Origin: Dehalococcoidia bacterium
Lineage (GTDB): Bacteria > Chloroflexota > Dehalococcoidia > UBA2979
Direction: 5' to 3'
Length of the DNA stretch: 37,139 nt
NCBI GenBank assembly: GCA_009692705.1
Contig: SHYR01000001.1
Span: 97,948-135,086, forward strand
Shown: positions 23,338-36,679 of the stretch, one piece after another
Layout: each line of letters starts with the position of its first letter
Numbering within the stretch: the stretch's first letter is position 1
The notes under the pieces: model-generated
Seen by the model: the letters and a program-made list of their open reading frames with translations, nothing else
The model's database searches: none
Told to the model about the DNA's origin: nothing
Program-made: the position numbers and the translations under genes

Positions 23338-24150
23338 ATGCCTGTGACCGTCGGCATCTTCGATTCTGGCGTCGGCGGGCTGACAGTCTCCGCCGCGCTG
23401 CACCGGCTGATGCCCTCGCTGCCCCAGCGCTACGTTGCCGACACGGCATGCTTCCCCTACGGCGAGCAGCCGGAGGCGGTGGTGCGCGCGCGCGCGTTCA
23501 TGCTGGCGGAGGCGCTGCTCGCCGAGGGCTGCGCGCTGCTGATCGTCGCCTGCAACACCGCCTCGTCGGCCGCGCTGGAGCCGCTGCGAGCACGCTTCGC
23601 GGTGCCGATCGTCGGCATGGAGCCGCCGTTGAAGCCCGCCGTGGAGCGCAGCCGCACGCACCGCGTCGCGGTGCTGGTCACCCCCGCCACCGCGCGCGGC
23701 GCGCGCCTGGCGCGGCTGCACGTCGCGCACGGCGACGGCGCACAGGTGGAGACGCTGTCGATGCCTGGGCTCGCCGATCTGGTCGAGGCTGGCGAGGTCA
23801 GCGGCGCGCGCGTCGACGGCGTGCTGCGCGAGGCGCTGGCGGGTGCAGCCGAGCGCGGCGTCGACCAGCTGGCGCTCGGCTGCACCCACTACGGCTTCCT
23901 GCGTGCTCAGATCGAGCGCATCGCCGGGCCCGGCGTCGGCGTGGTCGACGCCGCGGAGCCGGTCGCGCGGCGCGCGCTGCAGCAGCTGGAGCAGCACGCC
24001 CTGCCGCTGCCGCCCGCGGGCGCGCCGGAGCAGCCCGTCGTGTGCTCGGTAACGGGCGCCCCCGACGCCTTCGCCGCCACGCTGGAGCGGCTGCGCGCCG
24101 CCGGCGCCACGCTGCCGCCGATCCGCCTGCTGCGCGCGGCAGCGACGTGA
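23338..24150 (+). CDS. murI: glutamate racemase
   Basis: This 270-residue cofactor-independent racemase makes D-glutamate for peptidoglycan. Catalytic and substrate motifs are all present: [12 protein letters not shown] with the conserved Asp-Ser, [25 protein letters not shown] with the first catalytic Cys, and [10 protein letters not shown] with the second Cys-Thr-His. The ORF track uses GTG 23332; ATG 23338 gives [11 protein letters not shown], the usual N-terminus. The stop TGA overlaps the GTG start of pyrF (GTGA), so the two are coupled. Together with murA and mreB in the same window this indicates a walled cell. The C-terminal stretch after the second Cys is a little longer than the minimum. 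Confidence 0.96.
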   Translation: MPVTVGIFDSGVGGLTVSAALHRLMPSLPQRYVADTACFPYGEQPEAVVRARAFMLAEALLAEGCALLIVACNTASSAALEPLRARFAVPIVGMEPPLKPAVERSRTHRVAVLVTPATARGARLARLHVAHGDGAQVETLSMPGLADLVEAGEVSGARVDGVLREALAGAAERGVDQLALGCTHYGFLRAQIERIAGPGVGVVDAAEPVARRALQQLEQHALPLPPAGAPEQPVVCSVTGAPDAFAATLERLRAAGATLPPIRLLRAAAT

Positions 24151-24965
24151 GCGCGAGCTTCCGCGAACGCTACGCGGCCGCCGCGGCCGCCAACCGCTCC
24201 TTGCTCTGCGTCGGCCTGGACCCGGACCCGGTGCGCCTGCCCGACGGCGTGGACGCGGTCGCGTTCTCGCGCGCCATGATCGAGGCCACCGCCGACCTGG
24301 TGTGCTGCTACAAACCGAACGCGGCGTTCTTCGAGGCGGACGGCGCCGCCGGCTGGAGCGCGCTGCGCGCGGTGATCGAAGCCGTGCCGGCGGCGGTGCC
24401 GGTGCTGCTGGACGCCAAGCGCGGCGACGTGGGCCACAGCGCCGCGTTCTACGCGCGCGCGGCCTTCGAGCAGCTGGGCGCGCACGCGGTGACGCTGAGC
24501 CCGTACCTCGGCCTGGATGCGCTCGCGCCGTTCCTCGCCTATCGCGACCGCCACAGCTTTGTGCTCTGCCGCACCTCGAACCCCTCGGCCGGCGAGCTCC
24601 AGAACCTCACCGCGGATGGACGGCCGCTCTACGAGCAGGTGGCGCTGCTGGCGCGGCGCTGGAACGTCCACGGCAACGTCGGGCTGGTGGCCGGCGCTAC
24701 CTATCCGCACGAGCTCGCGCGCGTGCGCGCGCTCTGCCCCGACCAGCTGCTGCTGGTGCCCGGCGTGGGGGCGCAGGAAGGCGACCTCGCCGCGGCGGTG
24801 CGCGCGAGTGTCGATGCCAGCGGGGGCGGCGCGCTGATCAACGCCTCGCGCGCTGTGCTCTACGCCGTCGAGCGGGGCAGCATGCGCGAGCGCGCACGCG
24901 CGGCGCGCCGCGCCGCGAGCGAGCTGCGCGACGCGATCAACGCGGCGCGCGGCGTCGCCGTCTGA
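24147..24965 (+). CDS. pyrF: orotidine 5'-phosphate decarboxylase
   Basis: This enzyme of about 272 residues converts OMP to UMP, the last step of de novo pyrimidine synthesis. It is of the longer type-2 PyrF form: [15 protein letters not shown] near the N-terminus, [16 protein letters not shown], the catalytic [13 protein letters not shown] with the Lys/Asp network, [22 protein letters not shown] and the phosphate-binding [12 protein letters not shown]. The ORF track frame starts at 23448 within murI; the GTG at 24147 overlaps the murI stop as GTGA and gives the expected N-terminus. It is followed by DUF951 after 21 bases. Functional linkage with murI is not obvious; co-transcription is likely from the overlap. 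Confidence 0.95.
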   Translation: MSASFRERYAAAAAANRSLLCVGLDPDPVRLPDGVDAVAFSRAMIEATADLVCCYKPNAAFFEADGAAGWSALRAVIEAVPAAVPVLLDAKRGDVGHSAAFYARAAFEQLGAHAVTLSPYLGLDALAPFLAYRDRHSFVLCRTSNPSAGELQNLTADGRPLYEQVALLARRWNVHGNVGLVAGATYPHELARVRALCPDQLLLVPGVGAQEGDLAAAVRASVDASGGGALINASRAVLYAVERGSMRERARAARRAASELRDAINAARGVAV

Positions 24966-24986
24966 GCACGGCGCAGGGGCGGCACG

Positions 24987-25250
24987 GTGGTTCTCGACCT
25001 GCGCATGGGCGACGTGCTGCGGCTGCGCCGCCAGCACCCCTGCGGCGGCCTCGACTGGGAGGTCGTGCGGGTGGGCGCGGAGATCGGGCTGCGCTGCCGG
25101 ACCTGCGGGCGGCGCGTGCTGTTGGACCGCCCCACGCTGCGCCGGCGCATCAAGGCGGTCGTCGAGCGGGGCGCAGCGATGGACCCGGCGATTGAGCGCG
25201 CCCTCAGTGGCGAGGACCGTGGTCAGGGCAGCGGTGAGGACGCGCCCTGA
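24987..25250 (+). CDS. DUF951 family small protein
   Basis: This 87-residue protein starts at GTG 24987. The core [42 protein letters not shown] is the DUF951 signature: a short SH3-like beta barrel with Cys at HPCG and a C-x-x-C (CRTCG), which could bind zinc or a nucleic acid. The C-terminal tail (from about residue 65) is polar and unstructured. DUF951 is often near translation or S6/Ssb genes in Firmicutes; here it follows pyrF by 21 bases. Function is unknown in the family as far as I know. Confidence 0.88.
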   Translation: MVLDLRMGDVLRLRRQHPCGGLDWEVVRVGAEIGLRCRTCGRRVLLDRPTLRRRIKAVVERGAAMDPAIERALSGEDRGQGSGEDAP

Positions 25251-25278
25251 GTCGAGGCGCGCCCCTTGGTTGACTGCG

Positions 25279-25308
25279 TTGACTGCCCGCGACCGCCACT
25301 CCTACACT
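25279..25308 (+). promoter_or_regulatory. promoter of the bifunctional nuclease gene
   Basis: TTGACT at 25279-25284 and TACACT at 25303-25308 are 18 bases apart, 50 bases before the GTG at 25359. A second TTGACT at 25270 makes a 9-base tandem repeat (TTGACTGCG, TTGACTGCC), offering two possible -35 boxes or a small operator. Confidence 0.55.
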
Positions 25309-25358
25309 CCCGCTGCACCTCCGAGCGAGTGCGCTTGCTCGATCGAGAGGATTTCCTC

Positions 25359-25892
25359 GTGGTGATCGAGCTCGAGATCGACAGCATCCGCGTCAACCTG
25401 CGCAGCTACCAGCGCGTCGTGATCCTGCGGGAGAAGGACGCCGGGCGCTTCCTGCCGATCTGGATCGGCGCGACCGAGGCGGACGCGATCGCGTACCGGC
25501 TGCAGGACGTTAGCGTCGCGCGCCCGCAAACGCACGACCTGCTCGCCAACGTGATCGAGCAGCTTGGCGGCAAGGTGCGCTCGGTGGTGGTCTGCGACAT
25601 GTCCAACGATGTCTTCTACGCGCGCGTGAACTTGGAGCAGAACGGGCGCACGCTGGAGATCGATGCCCGTCCCTCGGACGCGATCGCGCTGGCGGTGCGC
25701 GCGCAGGTGCCGATCTACGTCGATGAGGCGGTGCTGGCGGACCACGGGGTGATGCTCAACGCCGAGGGCGAGCTCGCCCCGGAAGACGAGGCCAAGGCAT
25801 CGCGCGCCACGCCTGAGGAGCTGGAGAAGCTGGCCGCCTTCAAGGACTTCCTCGAGGAGCTGGACCTCGACGACCTCGGCAAGCGCGGCTAG
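25359..25892 (+). CDS. bifunctional nuclease (BFN/DUF151) family protein
   Basis: This protein of about 177 residues has one BFN domain: YQRVVILREKDAGRFLPIWIGATEADAIAYRLQ, TTHDLL-like PQTHDLLANVIEQLGG, YARVNLEQNGRTLEIDARPSDAIALAVRAQVPIYVDEAVL. Family members have been reported with DNase and RNase activity, but most bacterial ones are uncharacterised. A short acidic helical tail (EELEKLAAFKDFLEELDLDDL) follows, as in the UvrB/UvrC-tail-bearing relatives. The ORF track starts at 25266, before the promoter's -35; GTG 25359 follows GAGAGGA at good spacing and begins the conserved VVIELEIDSIRV (GTG 25362 is a close alternative). It has its own promoter. Confidence 0.9.
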   Translation: MVIELEIDSIRVNLRSYQRVVILREKDAGRFLPIWIGATEADAIAYRLQDVSVARPQTHDLLANVIEQLGGKVRSVVVCDMSNDVFYARVNLEQNGRTLEIDARPSDAIALAVRAQVPIYVDEAVLADHGVMLNAEGELAPEDEAKASRATPEELEKLAAFKDFLEELDLDDLGKRG

Positions 25893-25971
25893 CCGGCCCC
25901 GGGCGGGCAGCCGCGGTCCCGTGCGGCGCTTCGTGCATCCGCTCACAAGCGGTTGATCGACTGATCTCCGC

Positions 25972-26250
25972 ATGCTACTGTCCCCGCGGCCTCAGCCCGA
26001 GAGGGGGGCACGGGCCATCTGGAACTCACCGGCGTTCGGGCTGCTGGGGCTCGGGGCGTTTCTTGCGACCTCGATCGTCGGCATGACCATCGTCGGGCAC
26101 TGGCTCGACGGCAGGCTTGGGACGGTGCCGGTGCTCACCCTCGTGTTCCTGGTGCTGGGACTGGCCGCGGGGTTTTACGGAGCGTACGTGCAGTTGCGCG
26201 AGTTCACCGAGCGAACGCAGGGCGCTCCGCGCGACGGGGCGGGGCGCTAG
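25972..26250 (+). CDS. atpI: AtpI/AtpZ-like F0 assembly protein
   Basis: This 92-residue protein has two membrane helices: FGLLGLGAFLATSIVGMTIVGHWL and PVLTLVFLVLGLAAGFYGAYVQL. The loop GHWLDGRLGT is the AtpI/AtpZ hallmark. These small proteins help assemble the c-ring and may carry Mg2+ or Ca2+. It stands first in the ATP synthase operon, with its TAG directly abutting the ATG of atpB. The ATG at 25972 lacks a clear ribosome site, while TTGATC (25953) with TACTGT (25976) 17 bases on would place a promoter across the start, so the true start or promoter is uncertain. Confidence 0.85.
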   Translation: MLLSPRPQPERGARAIWNSPAFGLLGLGAFLATSIVGMTIVGHWLDGRLGTVPVLTLVFLVLGLAAGFYGAYVQLREFTERTQGAPRDGAGR

Positions 26251-27692
<1,442 letters not shown>

Positions 27693-27741
27693 GCGGGGTG
27701 ACCACCTTCCGCGCAGCAGCGTACCGGCTGAGGGCGAGCAC

Positions 27742-28365
27742 ATGAACCTACTGATACGGATTCCACGCCCGCTGCTGCTGGGCGCGCTGGCCGGCCTGCT
27801 GGCCGCCGCGGCGCCCGCCGTGGCTGCGGCGAAGGAGGAGGCGGGCGGCATCGCCTCGCTGGGCTTCAGCCTGCCCGGACTGGTCTCGCAGCTCGTCAAC
27901 TTCACGATCCTGATGGTCGTGCTGCGGCTGTTCCTCTACCGCCCGCTGATGCGCATGCTCGATCAGCGCAAGCAGCGCATCGCCGAGGGTCTGGACCGCG
28001 CCGAGGCCGCCGCGCACCAGGCCTCCCAGAGCGAGTCCGAGGCGCGACGCGTGATGGAGGAGGCGCGTGCGCAGGGCCGCGAGGCCGTACAGCGCGCGCA
28101 GCAGGCCGCGGAGCGCCTGCGCGAAGAGTTGGAGCAGCGGGCGCGCGCGGACGCGGAGCTGATCGTCACGCGCGCGCGCGAGGAGGTGCAGGCGGAGCGC
28201 GACCGCGCGATTCAGCAACTGCACCAGGCGTTCGCTGACCTCACCATCACCGCCGCGGAGCGCGTGATCGGGCAGTCGCTCGACCGCGCCGCGCACCAGC
28301 GACTGATCGACGAGGTGCTCGTGAGTAGCGATCTCGGCGGCAGCGCCGGGGCGCGCAGGAACTAG
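27742..28365 (+). CDS. atpF: ATP synthase F0 subunit b with signal-peptide-like N-terminus
   Basis: This 207-residue peripheral-stalk subunit has a membrane helix (LVSQLVNFTILMVVLRLFLYRPL, about 47-70), then a long charged coiled coil with the MLDQRKQRIAEGLDRAE start and heptad-like Glu/Arg/Ala repeats, ending with the delta-binding AERVIGQSLDRAAHQRLIDEVL. Ahead of the normal helix are about 30 residues with a hydrophobic run LLLGALAGLLAAAAPAVAAA-K, again like a signal peptide with an AxA site. The atpE product just upstream has the same feature. The ATG at 27742 follows GAGGGCGAG. The next gene, atpH, begins 6 bases after the stop. Confidence 0.94.
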   Translation: MNLLIRIPRPLLLGALAGLLAAAAPAVAAAKEEAGGIASLGFSLPGLVSQLVNFTILMVVLRLFLYRPLMRMLDQRKQRIAEGLDRAEAAAHQASQSESEARRVMEEARAQGREAVQRAQQAAERLREELEQRARADAELIVTRAREEVQAERDRAIQQLHQAFADLTITAAERVIGQSLDRAAHQRLIDEVLVSSDLGGSAGARRN

Positions 28366-28371
28366 CGCCCG

Positions 28372-28929
28372 GTGACGCAGCTGCGCGACGTCGCCGGCCG
28401 CCGCTACGCGCTCGCGGTCGCGGAGATGGCGCGCGCGGGCGGTGACTTCGACGCGTGGATGGAGGCGGCGGATGGGCTGGCGGCGCTGACCGCGAACTCC
28501 GCGCACGTGGCGCTGCTGCAGGGCGACGGCATGACGGACGAGCGTTTCGGGGCGATCGTGCGGCAGGTGGTGCCGGGCATCGACGGCGCGCGGCTCAATC
28601 TCTTCCGCCTGCTGCGGCGCAAGGGGCGGCTGGGCCTCGGCGGCTCGATCGCCTCATACCTGCGCGAGCTGTGGGACGCGGAGCGCGGCGTGGAGCGGGC
28701 GGAGGTCCGCACTGCCGTGCCGCTGGACGACGAGCAGCGCCGCCGCATGGCGCAGCGGCTCTCCGCGCGCAGTGGCCGCACCGTGGAGATCGAGGCCGTC
28801 GTCGACCCCGCGCTGCTGGGCGGCGCGGTGATCCGCATCGGCGACCGCCTGATCGACGGCTCCACGCGGGGGCGCCTGCGGGAGCTGCGGGAACGGTTGG
28901 CCCAGCCGGGCGCCGCGAGCCCGGCATGA
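28372..28929 (+). CDS. atpH: ATP synthase F1 subunit delta
   Basis: This 185-residue subunit links the F1 head to the b stalk. It begins at GTG 28372 with RDVAGRRYALAVAEMARAGG, the helical N-terminal domain that binds alpha, and ends with the family signature VDPALLGGAVIRIGDRLIDGSTRGRLRELRERL. The middle is variable, as usual. Length fits the family (about 175-185). No clear ribosome site is visible in the 6-base gap after atpF, so coupling is likely. The atpA ATG lies 21 bases after the stop and is preceded by GGAGG. Confidence in the assignment comes from both the C-terminal motif and the operon slot. Confidence 0.93.
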   Translation: MTQLRDVAGRRYALAVAEMARAGGDFDAWMEAADGLAALTANSAHVALLQGDGMTDERFGAIVRQVVPGIDGARLNLFRLLRRKGRLGLGGSIASYLRELWDAERGVERAEVRTAVPLDDEQRRRMAQRLSARSGRTVEIEAVVDPALLGGAVIRIGDRLIDGSTRGRLRELRERLAQPGAASPA

Positions 28930-30459
<1,530 letters not shown>

Positions 30460-30505
30460 CGTACAGCGGCGCCGAGCGCCGGTGCAGTGGGGAGTGAGGC
30501 TGTAG

Positions 30506-32825
<2,320 letters not shown>

Positions 32826-32829
32826 CCGC

Positions 32830-33270
32830 GTGCCGCTCGCGCTCTCCGTCGTCACGCAGGAGCGCACCGTGCTCGAGCGCCGCGACGTGCTGCGGCTGAT
32901 CGTCCCCACCACCGAGGGGCAGATCACCGTGCTGCCCTCGCACGCCCCGCTGATGGCCAGTCTTGCGATCGGCGAGCTGGTAGTGGTGGTGCCCGGCCAG
33001 CAGATCCCGCTCGCGATCCACGGCGGCTTCATCCAGGTCGCGCGCGACGAGGTGACCGTGCTGGCCGACGCCGCCGAGCACGTCGAGGAGATCGACGAGC
33101 AGCGCGCCGAAGCCGCGCGCGAGCGTGCTCAGCGCCGCCTCGCCGGCCCGCGCGCCGGCCCGGAGGCGGTGGACCTGCTGCGCGCCCAGCTTGCGCTCCA
33201 ACGCGCGCTGGTGCGGCTGCGCGTGCGGCGCCGTCGCGGCGGCGCCACCGGCGTCCCCTCCGCGCGCTAG
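32830..33270 (+). CDS. atpC: ATP synthase F1 subunit epsilon
   Basis: This protein of about 146 residues couples the c-ring to gamma and can inhibit ATP hydrolysis through its C-terminal helices. The beta-sandwich domain reads LALSVVTQERTVLERRDVLRLIVPTTEGQITVLPSHAPLMASLAIGELVV and GGFIQVARDEVTVLADAAEH. The C-terminal helices (QRAEAARERAQRRL and VDLLRAQLALQRALVRLRVRRRR) are long and very basic, ending in a polar tail. The ORF track starts at 32587 inside atpD; GTG 32830, 4 bases after the atpD stop, is right for the family. It closes the ATP synthase operon; murA begins 87 bases later. Confidence 0.95.
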   Translation: MPLALSVVTQERTVLERRDVLRLIVPTTEGQITVLPSHAPLMASLAIGELVVVVPGQQIPLAIHGGFIQVARDEVTVLADAAEHVEEIDEQRAEAARERAQRRLAGPRAGPEAVDLLRAQLALQRALVRLRVRRRRGGATGVPSAR

Positions 33271-33357
33271 CCGCCCTGCCGCCCGCCGGCCGATGGCCGC
33301 GCCGCCGCCTCGCCGCGTATGCTCTAGCCGGGACGCGGGAATGGCTGGCCGAAGGCG

Positions 33358-34608
33358 ATGAACGAACGACTGGTGATCCGTGGCGGGCGTCCGCTGCGCG
33401 GGAGCGTGCGGGCCTCCGGCTCGAAGAACGCCGCCCTCTACGCGCTCGCCGCCGCGCTGCTGACCGCCGACCCCGTGACGCTGCACAACGTGCCGCGCAT
33501 CGCCGACATCGCCGAGATGGCAGAGATCCTGCGCGCGCTCGGCGCGACGGTCGCGATCGACGGCGCGGAGGCGCGCATCCAGGCGCGCGAGCTCACCGCC
33601 ACCAGCGCGCCCGTTGACCTGGTGGCGGCGCTGCGCGCCTCCTTCCTGACCATGGGTCCGCTGCTGGGCCGCCTCGGCGAGGCCTCCTGCCCGCCGCCGG
33701 GCGGCGACGTGATCGGCGTGCGCCCGCTGGACGTACACCTCGCCGGCTTCCGCGCGCTCGGCGCCGAGGTGAAGCGCGAAGGCCCCTCGTGGGTCGCGCG
33801 CGCGAAGCGCCTGCGCGGCGCGCGGCTCTTCCTCGACTACCCGAGCGTGCTCGGCACGGTGAACCTGCTGCTCGCCGCCGCGCTCGCCGATGGGGCGACG
33901 ACGATCGTGAACGCCGCCGCCGAGCCCGAGGTGGAGATGGCCGGCCACATGCTCAACGCCATGGGCGCGCGTGTGCGCGGCCACGGCGGCCACACCATCG
34001 TCGTGGAGGGTGTGCCGAAACTCCACGGCGTCGACTTCACCGTGATCCCCGACCGCATCGAAGCTGGCACCTTCCTGCTCGCCGGCGCGGCCACTCGCGG
34101 CGATGTCACCGTGGAGGGCGCGGTCGCCGAGCACCTCGATGGCCTCGTCGCCAAGTTGCGCGAGGCCGGCGCGGAAGTGGAGCTGCGGGAGGGCGCGCTG
34201 CGCGTCTGCGCCGAGCAGCCGCTGTCGGCGGTGCAGGTGCAGGCCGTGCCGTACCCCGGCTACGCCACGGACCTGCAGGCGCCGATGGCCGCGATGCTCA
34301 CGCAGGCGACGGGCGTCTCGATCATCCACGAGCGTGTATTCGAGAACCGCCTGCTGTACGTCGGCGAGCTGCGTGCGATGGGCGGGCGGCTCACCACCGG
34401 TGGCCAGTCCGTGCTGATCGAGGGCCCCACCCCACTCGTCGGCACGCAGGTGCGGGCGCTGGACGTGCGCGCCGGGGCGGCGGTTGTGATCGCCGGCCTC
34501 GCCGCTTCGGGCGAGACGCAGATCCGCGACGTGATCCACATCGACCGCGGCTACGCGAACCTCGTCGAGCGCCTGCGCGCTCTCGGCGCGGACGTCGAGC
34601 GCCGCTAG
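33358..34608 (+). CDS. murA: UDP-GlcNAc 1-carboxyvinyltransferase (MurA), Asp variant
   Basis: This 416-residue enzyme transfers enolpyruvate from PEP to UDP-GlcNAc, the first committed step of peptidoglycan synthesis. It shows the N-terminal SGSKNAALYALAAALLT, the substrate loop RASFLTMGPLLGRLG, the PSVLGTVNLLLAAALADG segment, IPDRIEAGTFLLAGAATRGDV and YPGYATDLQAPMAAML. In the mobile loop the canonical PGGC-x-IG-x-RP reads PGGDVIGVRPLD, so the catalytic Cys that fosfomycin alkylates is Asp (residue 117). A Cys at 111, six residues earlier, is not in the aligned position. A TATGCT -10-like box lies about 35 bases upstream. It follows the ATP synthase operon. Confidence 0.96.
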   Translation: MNERLVIRGGRPLRGSVRASGSKNAALYALAAALLTADPVTLHNVPRIADIAEMAEILRALGATVAIDGAEARIQARELTATSAPVDLVAALRASFLTMGPLLGRLGEASCPPPGGDVIGVRPLDVHLAGFRALGAEVKREGPSWVARAKRLRGARLFLDYPSVLGTVNLLLAAALADGATTIVNAAAEPEVEMAGHMLNAMGARVRGHGGHTIVVEGVPKLHGVDFTVIPDRIEAGTFLLAGAATRGDVTVEGAVAEHLDGLVAKLREAGAEVELREGALRVCAEQPLSAVQVQAVPYPGYATDLQAPMAAMLTQATGVSIIHERVFENRLLYVGELRAMGGRLTTGGQSVLIEGPTPLVGTQVRALDVRAGAAVVIAGLAASGETQIRDVIHIDRGYANLVERLRALGADVERR

Positions 34609-34650
34609 GCTAGCCGAGCAGGCCCACAGCACGCCAGGGGGAGCACACCG

Positions 34651-35439
34651 ATGGCGATAGCGTCGACAGGATCGAGCGATAGCGCCGCGCCGGTGTCGCC
34701 TGGAGCGGAGGCGGTGACCGGCGGGCGCCAGCCGTGGCGCGCCCTCTACGCCGACGCCGCTACCTTCCTGAGCCGCGGGCTGGTCGCGGGCTTGATCTGC
34801 GGGCTGGTGATCGGCGGCGTCGGGGGGCGGCTCGCGATGTTCGCGCTGCGCCTGACGTCTGGCGGCGCGCTGCGCGGCGTCGAGACGGACGACGGCTTCA
34901 TCATCGGCTCGTTCACCGGTGCCACGTTGTTCCTGGTGATCGTTACCGGCTTCCTCGGTGCCGCCGGTGGTCTGGCGTACCTCGGCGTGTGCGAGTGGGT
35001 CCCGCCGCGCTGGCGAGCGGCCGTGTACGCACTGCTGGGAGCGACCCTTGGCGGCGCGGCGGTGATCCGCCCAGAGGGCGTCGACTTCACCGAACTTGAG
35101 CCGCTGCGGCTCGCGGTCGCATTCTTCGTGATCCTCCCTGCCGCCTACGGCGCGGCGGTGAGTCTGCTGGCGGAGCGGCTCGTGCGTGCCCCGCGCGCGC
35201 CCGGCGCGCTGCGCATAGTGCTCTTGGTGCTGCCGTTCGGCCTACTGGCAACCGGCGGCGGGCCGTTCGGTCTGGCCGCGCTCGCGCTCGGAATGGGCGC
35301 GAGCGCCGCCAATCGCGCCGGCGGCGTGGCACGGGCGTGGCGGTCCGCCCCCGCCACGTGGGCGGGGCGAGCCGGCCTGCTCGGCGTGTTCGGCCTCTCG
35401 GGAGTTGCATTGCTACGGGATGTGGGCGCCGTCCTGTAG
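34651..35439 (+). CDS. multi-pass membrane protein of unknown function
   Basis: This 262-residue protein has a polar N-terminus of about 45 residues and six or so hydrophobic segments: FLSRGLVAGLICGLVIGGVGGRLAMFALRL, GATLFLVIVTGFLGAAGGLAYLGV, a third around AAVYALLGATLGGAAVI, then AVAFFVILPAAYGAAVSLL, IVLLVLPFGLLAT and a C-terminal stretch. Between the first two lies the polar loop SGGALRGVETDDGFIIGSF, and before the fourth the loop RPEGVDFTELEPL; both look like conserved parts. I do not recognise a named family. It begins 42 bases after murA with GGGGGAG upstream, so it may be co-transcribed with it. Confidence 0.82.
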   Translation: MAIASTGSSDSAAPVSPGAEAVTGGRQPWRALYADAATFLSRGLVAGLICGLVIGGVGGRLAMFALRLTSGGALRGVETDDGFIIGSFTGATLFLVIVTGFLGAAGGLAYLGVCEWVPPRWRAAVYALLGATLGGAAVIRPEGVDFTELEPLRLAVAFFVILPAAYGAAVSLLAERLVRAPRAPGALRIVLLVLPFGLLATGGGPFGLAALALGMGASAANRAGGVARAWRSAPATWAGRAGLLGVFGLSGVALLRDVGAVL

Positions 35440-35457
35440 CGTCCCAGCGGCGTTCCG

Positions 35458-35496
35458 GTCGCGGGTGAGATGCACGGGCCCCTTGCGGCCCGCGAC
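35458..35496 (+). repeat. 8-bp inverted repeat downstream of the membrane-protein gene
   Basis: GTCGCGGG at 35458-35465 pairs with CCCGCGAC at 35489-35496, with an inner GGGCC/GGCCC pairing possible. It lies 18 bases after the stop, a place for a terminator, but no T-run follows, so a Rho-type or mRNA-end role is only a guess. Confidence 0.4.
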
Positions 35497-35542
35497 CGCC
35501 GGGCGCGTGAAGCCACCAGCCGCTTCGAACTCTCGGCATGAT

Positions 35543-35561
35543 GCGCCGGTGAGGCCGGCGC
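35543..35561 (+). repeat. 7-bp hairpin upstream of mreB
   Basis: GCGCCGG (35543-35549), loop TGAGG, CCGGCGC (35555-35561) forms a compact stem in the 208-base gap before mreB. Nothing else in the gap reads as a gene; the mreB promoter is not evident. Confidence 0.4.
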
Positions 35562-35647
35562 GCTAAGGTACGCGGGCTTCGCGGTGGCGGCGGAACTGTC
35601 CACATCGCATCGACGAGTGCGGCGGCTGCCGTGCGGGGGCTGCGCGT

Positions 35648-36679
35648 TTGTTCACCAAGCGCATCGGCATCGACCTCGGTACCGCGAACGTGATCGTGTT
35701 CGAGCACGGCAAGGGCGTGGTGCTAGACGAGCCCTCCGTGGTCGCCCTCACCGAGCGCGACAACACCGTGGTCGCCGTCGGCGACGAGGCGCGCGCGATG
35801 ATCGGCCGCCACCCCGGCACGATCCAGGTGATCCGGCCGATGCGCGACGGCGTGATCGCCGACTACCTGATCACCGAGGCGATGCTGCGCTACTTCATCC
35901 GCCGCGTGGTCGGGCGCTTCAACCTGATCCGCCCGGAGGTGATGATCTGCGTGCCCGTCGGCGTCACCGGCGTCGAGCAGCGCGCGGTGCGCGACGCCGC
36001 CGAGGCCGCCGGCGCGCGCCGGCCAGCGCACCTCATCCCGGAGCCGCTCGCCGCAGCGATCGGCGCCGAGATCCCGGTCGGCTCGCCGCGCGGCCACATG
36101 ATCGTGGACATCGGCGGCGGCCGCACGGAGGCGGCGGTGCTCTCGATGTTCGGCATCGTTGCCAGCTCGTCGGTGCGGGTGGCCGGCGACAGCCTCGACG
36201 ACGCCGTGGTGCAGTACGTGAAGCGCCGCCACAACCTCCTGATCGGCGAGCGCACCGCCGAGGAGGTGAAGATCGCCATCGGCTCCGCGCTGCCGCTGGA
36301 GGGCGACCCTTCCATCGGCGTGCGCGGGCGCGATCAGATCACCGGCTTGCCGCGCACGATCACGGTCCACTCCTCCGAGATCACGCAGGCCTTCCAGGAC
36401 CAGCTCGGCGTGATCGTGCAGGCGGTGCGAGCGGTGCTGGAGCAGACGCCGCCGGAGCTCGCCTCGGACGTGATCGACCGCGGGATCGTGCTCACCGGCG
36501 GCGGCGCACTGCTCAGGCACCTCGATGACCTGCTGCGCGAGGAGACCGGCGTGCCGGTGCACGTCGCCGACGACCCGCAGCGCTGCGTCGCCAGGGGCGC
36601 CGGCGCGGCGCTCGATTACCTCGACGTGGTTGCGCGCGCGCTGCCGACGGAGGAGGAATCGCTGATCGGTGGCCGCTAG
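35648..36679 (+). CDS. mreB: MreB-like actin-family cell-shape protein
   Basis: This 343-residue bacterial actin directs elongation-mode wall synthesis at the membrane. It shows [28 protein letters not shown] (phosphate-1), [49 protein letters not shown], then [19 protein letters not shown] for phosphate-2 and [16 protein letters not shown] for the adenosine motif. Typical MreB has GGGTTE; the Arg in place of the first Thr is odd and close to the nucleotide. The start is TTG 35648. No mreC/mreD follows, since rex is convergent; the stops of mreB and rex share four bases (CTAG). It might be an MreB paralogue (Mbl/MreBH type). Confidence 0.93.
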   Translation: MFTKRIGIDLGTANVIVFEHGKGVVLDEPSVVALTERDNTVVAVGDEARAMIGRHPGTIQVIRPMRDGVIADYLITEAMLRYFIRRVVGRFNLIRPEVMICVPVGVTGVEQRAVRDAAEAAGARRPAHLIPEPLAAAIGAEIPVGSPRGHMIVDIGGGRTEAAVLSMFGIVASSSVRVAGDSLDDAVVQYVKRRHNLLIGERTAEEVKIAIGSALPLEGDPSIGVRGRDQITGLPRTITVHSSEITQAFQDQLGVIVQAVRAVLEQTPPELASDVIDRGIVLTGGGALLRHLDDLLREETGVPVHVADDPQRCVARGAGAALDYLDVVARALPTEEESLIGGR

